NCBI RefSeq assembly: GCF_003628145.1
Contig: NZ_RBZV01000002.1
Span: 310,001-374,000 of the forward strand
From: Trinickia fusca
Lineage (GTDB): Bacteria; Pseudomonadota; Gammaproteobacteria; Burkholderiales; Burkholderiaceae
DNA length: 64,000 nt
Reading direction: 5' to 3'
The notes beneath the pieces are model-generated. The model had not been told where the DNA came from. It saw only the letters and a list, made by a program, of their open reading frames with translations, and did not search any database. The position numbers and the translations under genes are program-made. How positions within the stretch are numbered: position 1 is the first letter of the stretch; each line of letters starts with the position of its first letter. Shown here piece by piece: positions 51,616-60,209 of this stretch.

Positions 51616-52365
51616 TCATGATTCGCGCGCCGCAGCGATGATCGAAGCCAGCCACGCAAGGAAGTCGCCGACCGACTCGACCCGCACGTTGGCCATCGTG
51701 TCACCGGCTCCGACCTTGATCGACAGCCCGCCGCGTTCGTTGACGACGGCAAAACCCTTCTCGTCGGTCAGATCGTCGCCGGCGAACACCGGCGTGCGGC
51801 CCGCGAACGGCGGCTCGTCGAGGAACGCGCGCAGCGCACGCCCCTTGTCGACGTTCTTGGGCTTGATTTCGTAGACCATCTTGCCGGGCTGCAACACATA
51901 GCCATCGGCATGTTCGGCGACGAGCCGCTCGGTGGCCGCGCGCGCGGCCGGCTCGGCGAGCGGCGCATTGCGATAGTGCAGCGCGAGCGCGGCGCCCTTG
52001 ATCTCGAGCAGCGTGCCCGGGTGCGCGGTGACGAAATCGGCCAGCACCTGCTCGATCTGCAGCAGGCGGGCGTCGTTGAAGCCGACTCGCACCGTATCGC
52101 CGCTCGCATCGCGCCGTTCGGCGCCGTGCAGGCCGGCGACCGGCAGATCGGGCATGCCGAGGAAGCTGTCGATGTTGTCGATGCCGCGCCCCGACACGAC
52201 GGCTACAGCGCCGCGCGTGAGCCGCCGCAGCTCGGCCAGCGAATCGACGACAGCGGGCGGAACGACGATGCCGTCGGGCGTCGGCGCGAGTTCGACGAGC
52301 GTGCCGTCGAAGTCGAAGAAAAACGCAGTCTCGCTCGGAGACAGAAATGCCGGTAACAATTGCAT
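51616..52365 (-). CDS. otsB: Trehalose-6-phosphate phosphatase
   Basis: 249 residues, HAD superfamily. The nucleophile motif is FFFDFDGTLVE, motif II VVSGRG and the acidic motif GDDLTDEKGF. It releases trehalose from trehalose-6-phosphate made by OtsA. The ATG at 52365 (MQLLPAFLSPSETAFF) gives the usual family length. An in-frame ATG at 52431 is possible, and neither has a good ribosome-binding site. Confidence 0.95.
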   Translation of the reverse strand: MQLLPAFLSPSETAFFFDFDGTLVELAPTPDGIVVPPAVVDSLAELRRLTRGAVAVVSGRGIDNIDSFLGMPDLPVAGLHGAERRDASGDTVRVGFNDARLLQIEQVLADFVTAHPGTLLEIKGAALALHYRNAPLAEPAARAATERLVAEHADGYVLQPGKMVYEIKPKNVDKGRALRAFLDEPPFAGRTPVFAGDDLTDEKGFAVVNERGGLSIKVGAGDTMANVRVESVGDFLAWLASIIAAARES

Positions 52366-52685
52366 CAGCGTGATCGCGTTGCGGTGCCCGCCGCGGCGAG
52401 GCGGCGACGAACACCGGAAAAGTTTGCGCATATTACCGCGCATTGCGGGCCTTTTCGAGCGAGACAGTCTCGAAACACGCATTGCAGCCGCCTGCACACT
52501 CGCTCGAAGCAGCATCGATGATCTCACCTTCCCACTGTGACATTTTGCCTCGATGTGCGCCGCCCAGGCCCGCCGCGCCGCGAAATCCGGGTGTTTTGCG
52601 CTATAGTCGCAGCCGCCCGGGCAACGGTCGTCGCCATCCCGCATCGACGCGGCACGGGCGCTTTGCCGTCACTCTCGAACGACAC

Positions 52686-53378
52686 ATGCCGCTGCGTATT
52701 CACACGGCCCGCCGTGCCCTGTCACGGGCTGCCGCTTCTTCCCGCCTCGCCACCCCGTTTGCACGCGCACGAGGCGCTGCTCGATGCGTGGCCGCACTGG
52801 CCTGCGCCGTGCTGGTCAGCACGAACCTTGCCGCCTGCTCGCGCGACGAGGCGCCGTGGCAGCTCACTAACGTGACGGGTCACCTGCCCGATCTCGCGTT
52901 TTCGCTGACGGGCGAGGACGGCAAGCCGATCGATGCCTCGGCGTTCAAGGGACAAACGACGCTCGTCTATTTCGGCTATACGCATTGCCCGGACGTATGT
53001 CCCGAGACGATGGCGCGCCTGATGCAGGTGCTGGCCGGGCTTGGCACCGAAGAAGCCAAGCATGTGCGGATTCTCTTTGTCAGCGTCGATCCCGCCCGCG
53101 ATACGCCCGCTGCCATGCACGCGTACGTCGATGCGTTCGACGCCGAACACGCGCGCGGGCTCACGGGCACCGACCGGCAAGTCGAATCGCTTGCCAAGCG
53201 CTACCGTGTCGCCTACCAGATGGAAAAGCGTGACCCGAGCGGCAACTACGAAGTCACGCACAGCTCGGCCGTCTACGTGTTCGACCGCGACGGCCGCGCG
53301 CGCTTGCTGGCGACGAGCAGCGATTCAGCCGATGCGATCGCTCACGATTTGCGCCGCCTCATCGACGCAACGTCCTGA
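52686..53378 (+). CDS. SCO1/SenC-type copper chaperone lipoprotein
   Basis: 230 residues. An unusually long basic N-terminus precedes a hydrophobic stretch and a lipobox ending LAAC (Cys51). The thioredoxin-like domain has the copper-binding motif THCPDVCP (Cys101, Cys105) and the partner His192 in EVTHSSAVYVFD. SCO proteins deliver copper to the CuA site of cytochrome c oxidase. It is followed by a PCuAC protein and a CtaG-type assembly protein in the same direction, a coherent copper delivery group. The ATG at 52686 is chosen. A later start would truncate the signal. Confidence 0.92.
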   Translation: MPLRIHTARRALSRAAASSRLATPFARARGAARCVAALACAVLVSTNLAACSRDEAPWQLTNVTGHLPDLAFSLTGEDGKPIDASAFKGQTTLVYFGYTHCPDVCPETMARLMQVLAGLGTEEAKHVRILFVSVDPARDTPAAMHAYVDAFDAEHARGLTGTDRQVESLAKRYRVAYQMEKRDPSGNYEVTHSSAVYVFDRDGRARLLATSSDSADAIAHDLRRLIDATS

Positions 53379-53433
53379 CGCGCTCGAACGATGTCCCAAC
53401 GTTCCAACTAACGTCACTCCCCCAACCACCGCC

Positions 53434-53916
53434 ATGTCGATGAAACGTCAAACGATCGCCACGCGTGCCGCCACCTTGACGGCCGTCCTCTTCTCCGTCG
53501 GTCTGCTGTTCTCCACACCGGCAGCCTACGCAGGCAGCACAACGCCCGCCGTGACCGCCAGCAACGCATGGGTCCGCTGGCTGCCCAACGGCCTGCCTGC
53601 GGCCGGCTACGTCACGTTGAAGAACAACGGCGACAAGAACGTCGACCTCACCGAGGCAACGAGCCCCGACTACGACATGGTGATGCTGCATCAAACGGTG
53701 TCGAACGGCTCCACGCAGCAAATGGTGATGGTCGATAAAGTCACGGTGCCGGCCCACGGCACGCGCGCCATCGCGCCGGGCGGATATCACTTCATGCTCG
53801 AGCAGGCCAAGCACGCGATCAAGGTCGGCGACACCGTGCACATGACCCTCGACTTCTCCGACGGCAGCAAGCTCGACGTGCCGTTCACGGTGAAGTCGCC
53901 GGCTCAGGTGCAATGA
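53434..53916 (+). CDS. Periplasmic PCu(A)C copper chaperone
   Basis: 160 residues. A signal peptide (about 1-33, ending AAYAG) precedes a small beta-sandwich of the PCuAC/DUF461 family. Methionine and histidine ligands for Cu(I) lie in MVMLHQTVSNGSTQQMVM and GGYHFML. PCuAC proteins cooperate with SCO1 to metallate cytochrome oxidase. The gene is 55 bases after the SCO1 gene and 13 bases before ctaG. Confidence 0.92.
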   Translation: MSMKRQTIATRAATLTAVLFSVGLLFSTPAAYAGSTTPAVTASNAWVRWLPNGLPAAGYVTLKNNGDKNVDLTEATSPDYDMVMLHQTVSNGSTQQMVMVDKVTVPAHGTRAIAPGGYHFMLEQAKHAIKVGDTVHMTLDFSDGSKLDVPFTVKSPAQVQ

Positions 53917-53929
53917 ACGGGCGCGCGCG

Positions 53930-54796
53930 ATGAATCCGCTCGTCTGGCTCGATCCGTGGGAGTTTTCACCGACCGTCGTGATCGCCGTCCTCGGTGCGGC
54001 CGTGCTGTTCGCGCGCGGCGTACGCCACGCACGCGTCTCGCTCAAACGGCAGGCCGCGTTCTGGTTCGGGCTCACCGCGCTGTACGTCGCGCTGCATACG
54101 CGTCTCGACTATTACTTCGAGCATGAGTTCTTCATGCATCGATTGCAGCATCTGGTGCTGCACCACCTCGGGCCGTTCTTCATCGCGTGGTCGTACCCGG
54201 GGGCGGCGTTGCGCGCGGGCGTCCCGTTCCGCTGGCGCCAGCGCTTCATGAAGCCGGCCTTGCAGACAGCCCCCGTGCGTCTCGCGCTCGACATCGTATT
54301 CCACCCTGTCGTCGCCGTGCTGCTGTTCGTCGGGCTCATCTACTTCTGGCTGCTTTCGCCGATTCACTTCAAGGCGATGCTCGACTGGCGGCTCTATCGT
54401 GCGATGAATTGGAGCATGGCCATCGACGGTCTGCTGTTCTGGTGGCTCGTGCTCGATCCGCGCCCAGCGCCGCCCGCGCGTCTGGCACCGGGGCGACGCA
54501 TCATGATGGTCGTGGCCGCCATCCCGCCGCAGATCGTGCTCGGCGCACTGATCTTCTTCACGCCGCGCGAGCTGTACCCGATCTATTCGATCTGCGGACG
54601 TGCGTTCACTTGGCTGAGCCCGATACGCGATCAGCAGATCGGCGGGCTGCTGCTGTGGATCCCAGGTTCGATGATGAGTGTGTTCGGCGCGCTGATTGCG
54701 CTGCGTCACTGGATGCGGCTCTCGTCGCGCGAGCGGCTGCGCGAGGAGCGGGCCGCGGTGGGCTACACGGCACCTCGCCCACTGCCCGCGCATTGA
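53930..54796 (+). CDS. CtaG-type cytochrome c oxidase assembly membrane protein
   Basis: 288 residues with about seven membrane helices, matching the caa3_CtaG family. Conserved histidines lie in FFMHRLQHLVLHHLGPFF, and WSMAIDGLLFWWLVLDPRP is typical. These proteins help assemble or metallate the oxidase, probably by handling copper in the membrane. It is the third gene of the SCO1-PCuAC-CtaG unit. A terminator follows. Confidence 0.9.
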   Translation: MNPLVWLDPWEFSPTVVIAVLGAAVLFARGVRHARVSLKRQAAFWFGLTALYVALHTRLDYYFEHEFFMHRLQHLVLHHLGPFFIAWSYPGAALRAGVPFRWRQRFMKPALQTAPVRLALDIVFHPVVAVLLFVGLIYFWLLSPIHFKAMLDWRLYRAMNWSMAIDGLLFWWLVLDPRPAPPARLAPGRRIMMVVAAIPPQIVLGALIFFTPRELYPIYSICGRAFTWLSPIRDQQIGGLLLWIPGSMMSVFGALIALRHWMRLSSRERLREERAAVGYTAPRPLPAH

Positions 54797-54816
54797 ATTC
54801 GCATTGAATTCGAACG

Positions 54817-54847
54817 AAGGCCCGGCCATGCCGGGCCTTGTCGTTTT
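54817..54847 (+). terminator. Terminator between ctaG and elaA
   Basis: AAGGCCCGGC (54817-54826) pairs with GCCGGGCCTT (54830-54839), loop CAT, then TCGTTTT. It can also stop the convergent elaA transcript. Confidence 0.9.
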
Positions 54848-55347
54848 CAGACCGACGACGTGAACACCGAACGCATCCAGATGTGGGGAATGCCGTCGTC
54901 GTCATGCACGTCGGACGTCGGCTCGAAACCGAATGCGCCGTAGAACCGTTGCAGGTGGGCCTGCGCGTGCAGGCTGATGGGCACGCCGGGCCACTGCCTG
55001 GCGACGTGCGCCAGCGTTTGCTCGAGCATCGCATTGCCGAGGCCGATGCCGCGAAAGCCAGCCGTCGTCAGCACGCGACCGATGCGCACGTCGGGCTCAG
55101 CGGCGTCGGGCAACAGCACGCGCAGATAGCCGGCCAGTTTGGCCTTCTCTGCGCTGCCTGCGTAAGCCAGCAGATGCCATGCTCCTTGGTCGAGGCCGTC
55201 GATGTCGGCATAGATGCACTTCTGCTCGACGACGAACACGGCATTGCGCGCCGCGAGCATGTCGTAGCATTCAGCGGTGCTCAGTTGCTCGAACGGCTTC
55301 CAGCGCCATTCGATATCGCGCAGCGAATCGGTGTTGAAGTCGGACAT
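54847..55347 (-). CDS. elaA: ElaA-type GNAT acetyltransferase
   Basis: 166 residues. The GNAT fold resembles E. coli ElaA: WRWKPFEQLSTAECYDMLAARNAVFVVEQKC at the start, the acetyl-CoA binding loop GRVLTTAGFRGIGLGNAML and the late HAQAHLQRFYGAFGF. The substrate is unknown. The ATG at 55347 is chosen over an in-frame ATG 87 bases upstream on conservation. Confidence 0.9.
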   Translation of the reverse strand: MSDFNTDSLRDIEWRWKPFEQLSTAECYDMLAARNAVFVVEQKCIYADIDGLDQGAWHLLAYAGSAEKAKLAGYLRVLLPDAAEPDVRIGRVLTTAGFRGIGLGNAMLEQTLAHVARQWPGVPISLHAQAHLQRFYGAFGFEPTSDVHDDDGIPHIWMRSVFTSSV

Positions 55348-55704
55348 GGGTATCGACGCGCATCGGCGAAATGAAGATCGCTCGATTATCTCCCGTCCCC
55401 GTAGCGGAGGCCATTGCAGCATTCGCGCTCGCATGCCGCCGCGCCGCCTATGACACCCGCCCCTTGTCGTCTCCCCTCTGGACGCTCGGCATCGAAAACT
55501 CGATGCTTGGTCGCAAGACGCGAACCGAGTACGACGGCCCTGTTCCGCGTCCCGTGTGACTCGTTTGCACAGCCGCTCATCGCCCCGCGCTGTCGCCCCT
55601 TGACCGGTGAGCGGTTCTTTTTTGGTTCGCTTGTGGATTCACTGCCCCGGGGCTTTCGCTCGATCGTTGTGCATGCAACGAGCCGAATGCGCGAATCAAA
55701 CGCA

Positions 55705-55737
55705 GAAAAAGAAAAAGCCCTGACTAGTCAGGGCTTT
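55705..55737 (-). terminator. Terminator after tRNA-Cys
   Basis: A perfect 24-base palindrome (55714-55737, core CCCTGACTAGTCAGGG) followed on the minus strand by a T-rich run. Confidence 0.95.
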
Positions 55738-55748
55738 ACTTCGAAGTT

Positions 55749-55822
55749 TGGAGGCGCGGGCCGGAGTCGAACCGGCCTACACGGCTTTGCAGGCCGCTGC
55801 ATAACCGCTTTGCTACCGCGCC
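55749..55822 (-). tRNA. tRNA-Cys (anticodon GCA)
   Basis: A 74-base gene on the minus strand with encoded CCA. The acceptor GGCGCGG pairs with CCGCGCC, discriminator T, and the anticodon GCA is flanked by the GGCCT/AGCC arm. Downstream of two tRNA-Gly genes. Confidence 0.96.
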
Positions 55823-55906
55823 GTAAGCGGATTGACCGGATCGTCGTCGTTGGCCACGTTGCGACGATTCGCGGACTTTGTTTGAACCGGCCCGACTCGG
55901 CCGACA

Positions 55907-55936
55907 AACAAAAAGGGAAGCACTTCTTAGCTTCCC
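55907..55936 (-). terminator. Possible terminator between tRNA-Gly and tRNA-Cys
   Basis: GGGAAGC (55915-55921) pairs with GCTTCCC (55930-55936), followed on the minus strand by TTTTTG. It may partially separate the tRNA-Gly genes from tRNA-Cys. Confidence 0.6.
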
Positions 55937-55947
55937 TCTACTCTAAC

Positions 55948-56023
55948 TGGAGCGGGAGACGAGTCTCGAACTCGCGACCTCAACCTTGGCAAGGTTGCGC
56001 TCTACCAACTGAGCTACTCCCGC
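55948..56023 (-). tRNA. tRNA-Gly (anticodon GCC), copy 1
   Basis: A 76-base gene on the minus strand with encoded CCA. The acceptor GCGGGAG pairs with CTCCCGC, and the anticodon loop TTGCCAA reads GCC. Identical in sequence to the copy at 56086-56161. Confidence 0.96.
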
Positions 56024-56085
56024 TTTGACCTGCATGCACGGTGCCTTACAGCATCGACTTCCACTACAACGCACCGTTTCGAAAC

Positions 56086-56161
56086 TGGAGCGGGAGACGA
56101 GTCTCGAACTCGCGACCTCAACCTTGGCAAGGTTGCGCTCTACCAACTGAGCTACTCCCGC
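56086..56161 (-). tRNA. tRNA-Gly (anticodon GCC), copy 2
   Basis: Identical 76-base gene to copy 1, 62 bases upstream on the same strand. Together with tRNA-Cys it forms a small tRNA cluster. Duplication of tRNA-Gly(GCC) is common in GC-rich bacteria, where GGC is a frequent codon. Confidence 0.96.
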
Positions 56162-56299
56162 AGTTTGCTTCCCCGATTCGCTTGCTGCTGCGTGCATCGG
56201 AGAAGCGAGATTATGTATAAACCGTAGAAACGTGTCAACACCTTTTGCATCAAATTCTGCGCCACACGCAGAATCGGTTATGCGGCCCGCCCTTGAGGT

Positions 56300-57559
56300 T
56301 CAGAACCGCGTCTCGCGAGCCGCACGCAGAAACGTATCGAGCAGCGGCGTGCAATCGAGCAGTTCGGCTCCGCCCGCGCGGTGAAACTCGGGGTGCCACT
56401 GGACGCCCATGACGAACGGCGCACGCCGGTAGCGTAACGCTTCGACGATCCCGTCGCCCGAGGACACCGCTTCGATATTGAGGTCGCGGCCCAGCGTTTT
56501 CACGGCCTGGTGGTGAATCGAGTTCACGATCGCCTCGCGCCGGCCCGGAAACATGCTCGCGAGCGTCGAGCCATCGGGAAAGTGGACCGCATGACGATGC
56601 TGGTCGTAATGCTCGCTCACATGAACATCGGCCGTCGGCACTTCGGTCGCGATGTCTTGATAGAGCGAGCCGCCGAACGCCACGTTGATCAGTTGGCAGC
56701 CGCGGCAGATGCCCAGCACGGGCTTGCCCGATTCGATGAACTCATGCAACAGCTCGAGCTCGTACATGTCGCGTACGCGATCGCCAGGCCACTCGGGGCT
56801 GCCGTCGGCAACAGCGTAAGTCTGCGGCGAGACGTCCGCGCCACCTTGCAGCAACAGGCCGTCCAGATGCTTCGCGTAATCGCGCAAACGAATGTTGCTC
56901 GGATGCAGCATGCCCTGATGGCCGACGGTCGGAATCATGAAGACCATCACGTCGCGCGACATGACCCAGTTCGCCACCGACTCCTCGAGATACTGCAACG
57001 TCTTGCCGCGCAGGCCCCGCGCACCAGGCTCGGGATGAAAAATGCGCGCCGACACGCCGATGCGCAACGTACGCTGCGTGATGCGCTGACCCGCCCGGTC
57101 GAACAGCCGTCGCGCGCGCGCCGCGATCGTGCGGCCGAACACGCTCCACGGCGAATCGCCTTGCTTCAGGTAGGCTGGCAGCGGTTTCGCCACGGCGCTC
57201 GCGGGTGGCGGGCGCGGCACGTCGAAGTCGGGCGGCGCCCCGAAGCCCGGCGGCGGCGCGCCACGGGAGGCGGCCTGCTGGGACTGCTGGGCCTCCGGAT
57301 GGGCAGAGGCCCTTTGCTCGGCTGCCTCGTGATGCTCGGCCGTCCGTGTTGCATCCGATGGCGACGGTGCCCCGGTCGACACGGCCGACGTGCTCTCGAG
57401 CGCATCGGTCGCCGCGCGCGCGGCGGCCTGCGCCTCGGGCGAGGGTTCGGCAGCCCCCGACTGCCTCGCTGCGTGCGCGGGCGTATCGGTTTCGACGGAA
57501 GAAATGGAGGAAGAATGGGCGCCGGAGCCCCCGGCGTTGGTTGGCGTGTTTTCGCTCAT
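56300..57559 (-). CDS. Class C26 glutamine amidotransferase (PuuD-like) with disordered N-terminus
   Basis: 419 residues. Residues about 165-415 are a peptidase C26 / class I amidotransferase domain: LLQGGADVSPQTY, nucleophile Cys285 in LGICRGCQ, and His389/Glu391 in QWHPEFH. The closest known role is gamma-glutamyl-GABA hydrolysis in putrescine degradation, but related enzymes act on other gamma-glutamyl compounds. Residues 1-160 are Ala/Ser/Pro/Glu-rich low complexity, absent from the roughly 250-residue PuuD. The ATG at 57559 is chosen over a TTG four codons upstream. It stands alone, divergent from the amidase gene. Confidence 0.87.
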   Translation of the reverse strand: MSENTPTNAGGSGAHSSSISSVETDTPAHAARQSGAAEPSPEAQAAARAATDALESTSAVSTGAPSPSDATRTAEHHEAAEQRASAHPEAQQSQQAASRGAPPPGFGAPPDFDVPRPPPASAVAKPLPAYLKQGDSPWSVFGRTIAARARRLFDRAGQRITQRTLRIGVSARIFHPEPGARGLRGKTLQYLEESVANWVMSRDVMVFMIPTVGHQGMLHPSNIRLRDYAKHLDGLLLQGGADVSPQTYAVADGSPEWPGDRVRDMYELELLHEFIESGKPVLGICRGCQLINVAFGGSLYQDIATEVPTADVHVSEHYDQHRHAVHFPDGSTLASMFPGRREAIVNSIHHQAVKTLGRDLNIEAVSSGDGIVEALRYRRAPFVMGVQWHPEFHRAGGAELLDCTPLLDTFLRAARETRF

Positions 57560-57830
57560 GACGATTGGCAAGCGCGGCTCGCACGCGAAACGATGAAAGA
57601 GTGTTCATTATCCGCCAGCGCGTCGAACGGCCGCAATTGCCGATGGGCCGCACCGTTGCGCGTGCCGCCGACGTGCCAGCTACAATGCCTACGGCTGCTT
57701 GCCGGGACCATGTCGAGGCCGCTCGCCTCGCGGCGAATAGCCCGCCCGAGGTCAGCCCCCGAGGTCAGCCCACTACCCCGCCCGCCCCTGGCCGCCCTGT
57801 TCCGCTGGATTTGCCACACGAATCGACACC

Positions 57831-59210
57831 ATGCCGACCGCATTCGCTCCGTTTCCGCCGCTCTCCCGCCTCGCCGCCGATCTCGCATCCGGCCGGACCA
57901 CGAGCCGCGCGCTCGTCGATACCGCGCTCGAGCGCATCGCCGATCCCGCGGGCCAGGGCTCGACCGTCTTCATGCAAGTCGATGCCGACCGAGCGCGCGC
58001 CGCTGCCGAAGCGCACGACCACCTGCGCGCGGCTGGCACGGTGCTGTCGCCGCTGGCGGGCATTCCGGTGTCGATCAAAGATCTGTTCGACATCGCGGGA
58101 CAGACAACGCGCGCGGGCTCGACCGCGCTCGCCGACGCACCGCCCGCGCAAGCCGATGCGCCCGCCGTCGCGCGCTTGCGCCGTGCCGGCGCGATCATCG
58201 TGGGCCGCACCAACATGACGGAATTCGCGTTCTCGGGGCTCGGCCTCAACCCGCATTACGGCACGCCGCTTTCGCCGTACCGGCGCGGCGAACCGGGGGA
58301 GGCGCGCATCGCGGGCGGCTCGTCCTCGGGTGCGGCGGCGTCCGTTGCCGACGGCATGGCTGCCGTCGCACTGGGCAGCGATACAGGCGGCTCGATCCGC
58401 ATTCCGGCCGCGCTGTGCGGCCTGACGGGCTTCAAGCCCACCGCGAACCGCATCCCGCGCGAAGGCGCCGTGCCGCTCTCGAGGACGCTCGACTCGTTCG
58501 GCCCGATCGGCGTCTCGGTGGCCTGCTGTGCGCTCGTCGATCGGATTCTCGCCGGACTCGAACCGCGCGTCCCGGCCGCGCGCCCGCTCGAAGGCGTACG
58601 GCTCGGCGTGCTCACCCATTACGTGACCGACGACGTCGAACCGAGCGTCGCACAAGCCGTCGATGCCGCGCTCAAGCACCTCGAGGCAGCCGGCGCGATC
58701 CTGATCGACGTCCGCTTTGCGCCGCTCGAGCGCTGGGCGCAAATCAATCGCTTCACGCTGGCCGCCATCGAAGCGTACGCGTGGCACCGGCCGCTGCTGG
58801 CCGCGCACCGCGACCGCTACGACCCGCGCGTGCTCGTGCGCATCATGAAGGGCGAGGCCGCGCGCGCCGTCGATTACCTCGATTTGCTCGCCGAGCGCGC
58901 CGCCCTGTTCGAGGCCGCCGAAACGGCGCTATGGCGACCGTTCGACGCGATCGTCGCGCCGACCGTGCCGATCGTGCCGCCGCGCGTGGCCGATTGCGAT
59001 CGTGACGACGCGCAATTCGCGCGCATCAACGCGCTCATGCTGCGCAACCCCAGTGTGTTCAATATGCTCGACGCCTGCGCGGTGTCGCTGCCATGCCATG
59101 CTCGCGACACGGCCCCAGTCGGCCTGACGTTGGCCGCGGGGCCTCATCGCGACGATGCGCTGCTCGCCACGGCGCTGGCCGTCGAACGCGTCCTCAACAC
59201 GATTCGGTGA
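57831..59210 (+). CDS. Amidase-signature family hydrolase
   Basis: 459 residues. The Ser-cisSer-Lys triad is readable: Lys83 in VSIKDLFD, cis-Ser164 in AGGSSSGAAA and nucleophile Ser188 in GSDTGGSIRIPA. The family includes GatA, aryl-acylamidases and allophanate hydrolase-like enzymes. The sequence does not identify the substrate, and no gatB/gatC partner is present, so it is not the tRNA amidotransferase. The ATG at 57831 begins MPTAFAPFPPLSRL. It may be read together with dsbB after 94 bases, but no functional link is obvious. Confidence 0.88.
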   Translation: MPTAFAPFPPLSRLAADLASGRTTSRALVDTALERIADPAGQGSTVFMQVDADRARAAAEAHDHLRAAGTVLSPLAGIPVSIKDLFDIAGQTTRAGSTALADAPPAQADAPAVARLRRAGAIIVGRTNMTEFAFSGLGLNPHYGTPLSPYRRGEPGEARIAGGSSSGAAASVADGMAAVALGSDTGGSIRIPAALCGLTGFKPTANRIPREGAVPLSRTLDSFGPIGVSVACCALVDRILAGLEPRVPAARPLEGVRLGVLTHYVTDDVEPSVAQAVDAALKHLEAAGAILIDVRFAPLERWAQINRFTLAAIEAYAWHRPLLAAHRDRYDPRVLVRIMKGEAARAVDYLDLLAERAALFEAAETALWRPFDAIVAPTVPIVPPRVADCDRDDAQFARINALMLRNPSVFNMLDACAVSLPCHARDTAPVGLTLAAGPHRDDALLATALAVERVLNTIR

Positions 59211-59304
59211 AAGCCGAGCCAACCCAAGACCAAGAAATACCGCTCTGCGAACTTCATACGAAGCACACTAGAATGCAACCGTTCTCCATCCGGACCCTGC
59301 CCTC

Positions 59305-59823
59305 ATGATCGAATCCCTGCTGCTACGCCGCGAGCGCCGCTTGCTCATCCTGCTCGGTCTCGTCTGCCTCGGCCTCATCGCCGGCGCGCTTTACCTCCAG
59401 TTCGTCAAACACGAAGATCCGTGCCCGCTGTGCATCATCCAGCGCTATTTCTTTCTGTTGATCGCACTCTTCGCGTTCGCCGGTGCTACGCGCAAGGGCT
59501 GGGGCGCCGTTACGACGTTCGAGGCGCTGATCGCGATCGTGGCGGCCGCTGGCATCGGTACAGCCGCGAAGCATCTGTTCATTCAACTGAACCCTGGCTT
59601 CAGCTGCGGCTTCGACGCGTTGCAGCCGGTCGTCGACAGCCTGCCGCCCGCCCACTGGCTGCCCAGCGTGTTCAAGGTCGCCGGCCTGTGCGAAACGGTC
59701 TATCCGCCGATTCTCGGCGTCCTGCTGCCGGGCTGGGCGCTGATCGCGTTCGTCTTGATGTTCGTCCCTGTTGCTGCACGGCTGTGGCGTCGCCGTGGCC
59801 GCCGGCATCTGAACGCGGCGTAA
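59305..59823 (+). CDS. dsbB: Disulfide bond formation protein DsbB
   Basis: 172 residues with four membrane helices. The first periplasmic loop has Cys40-Pro-Leu-Cys43, which passes electrons to ubiquinone, and the second has Cys101 and Cys129, which reoxidise DsbA. Length and layout are typical. A GC-rich hairpin lies just after the stop. Confidence 0.96.
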   Translation: MIESLLLRRERRLLILLGLVCLGLIAGALYLQFVKHEDPCPLCIIQRYFFLLIALFAFAGATRKGWGAVTTFEALIAIVAAAGIGTAAKHLFIQLNPGFSCGFDALQPVVDSLPPAHWLPSVFKVAGLCETVYPPILGVLLPGWALIAFVLMFVPVAARLWRRRGRRHLNAA

Positions 59824-60209
59824 GGTTTCGCTCGCCGGGCGCCCGAGCCCGGCGCAGGCTGGCGGTGAGCCGAACGCGTCCCGCCGCCTTTTTGTTCCGC
59901 CCCCTCGCCTCGCGGCGGCCTCGTGTAAACCCCTACCCGATTCGTCCGACCGCTCACCCGCATGAGCCGGTGCCCCGCCGCGCCCCGGCCCATGCGGCTT
60001 GCGGCGTTCGCCCCTGCCGCAACTTCGCCGCGCCCTACGCGCCGTACCAACGTCATGACCCCACGCTGATAACCCCCATCACCGCTCGGCGATCTTTTCG
60101 GGAGATGACGGTGCTATCTTGTGTCATGGATGGCGATCCACGTGCGCGAGGCCGGCCCAGGCCCGCCAGCGTAACGCGCGCCTGATCCGCTCCTGCCCTG
60201 GATTCGGCC
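59824..60209. other. Intergenic region before xdhA, no gene seen
   Basis: No credible gene. An 8-bp hairpin (59833-59840 with 59847-59854) follows dsbB without a T-run. The rest presumably holds the xdhA promoter. I could not identify an operator. Confidence 0.5.

Noticed and set aside
57831-59210. Amidase as GatA of the tRNA amidotransferase
   Set aside because: The triad is shared by all amidase-signature enzymes. No gatB or gatC is present, and flanking genes are unrelated to translation.
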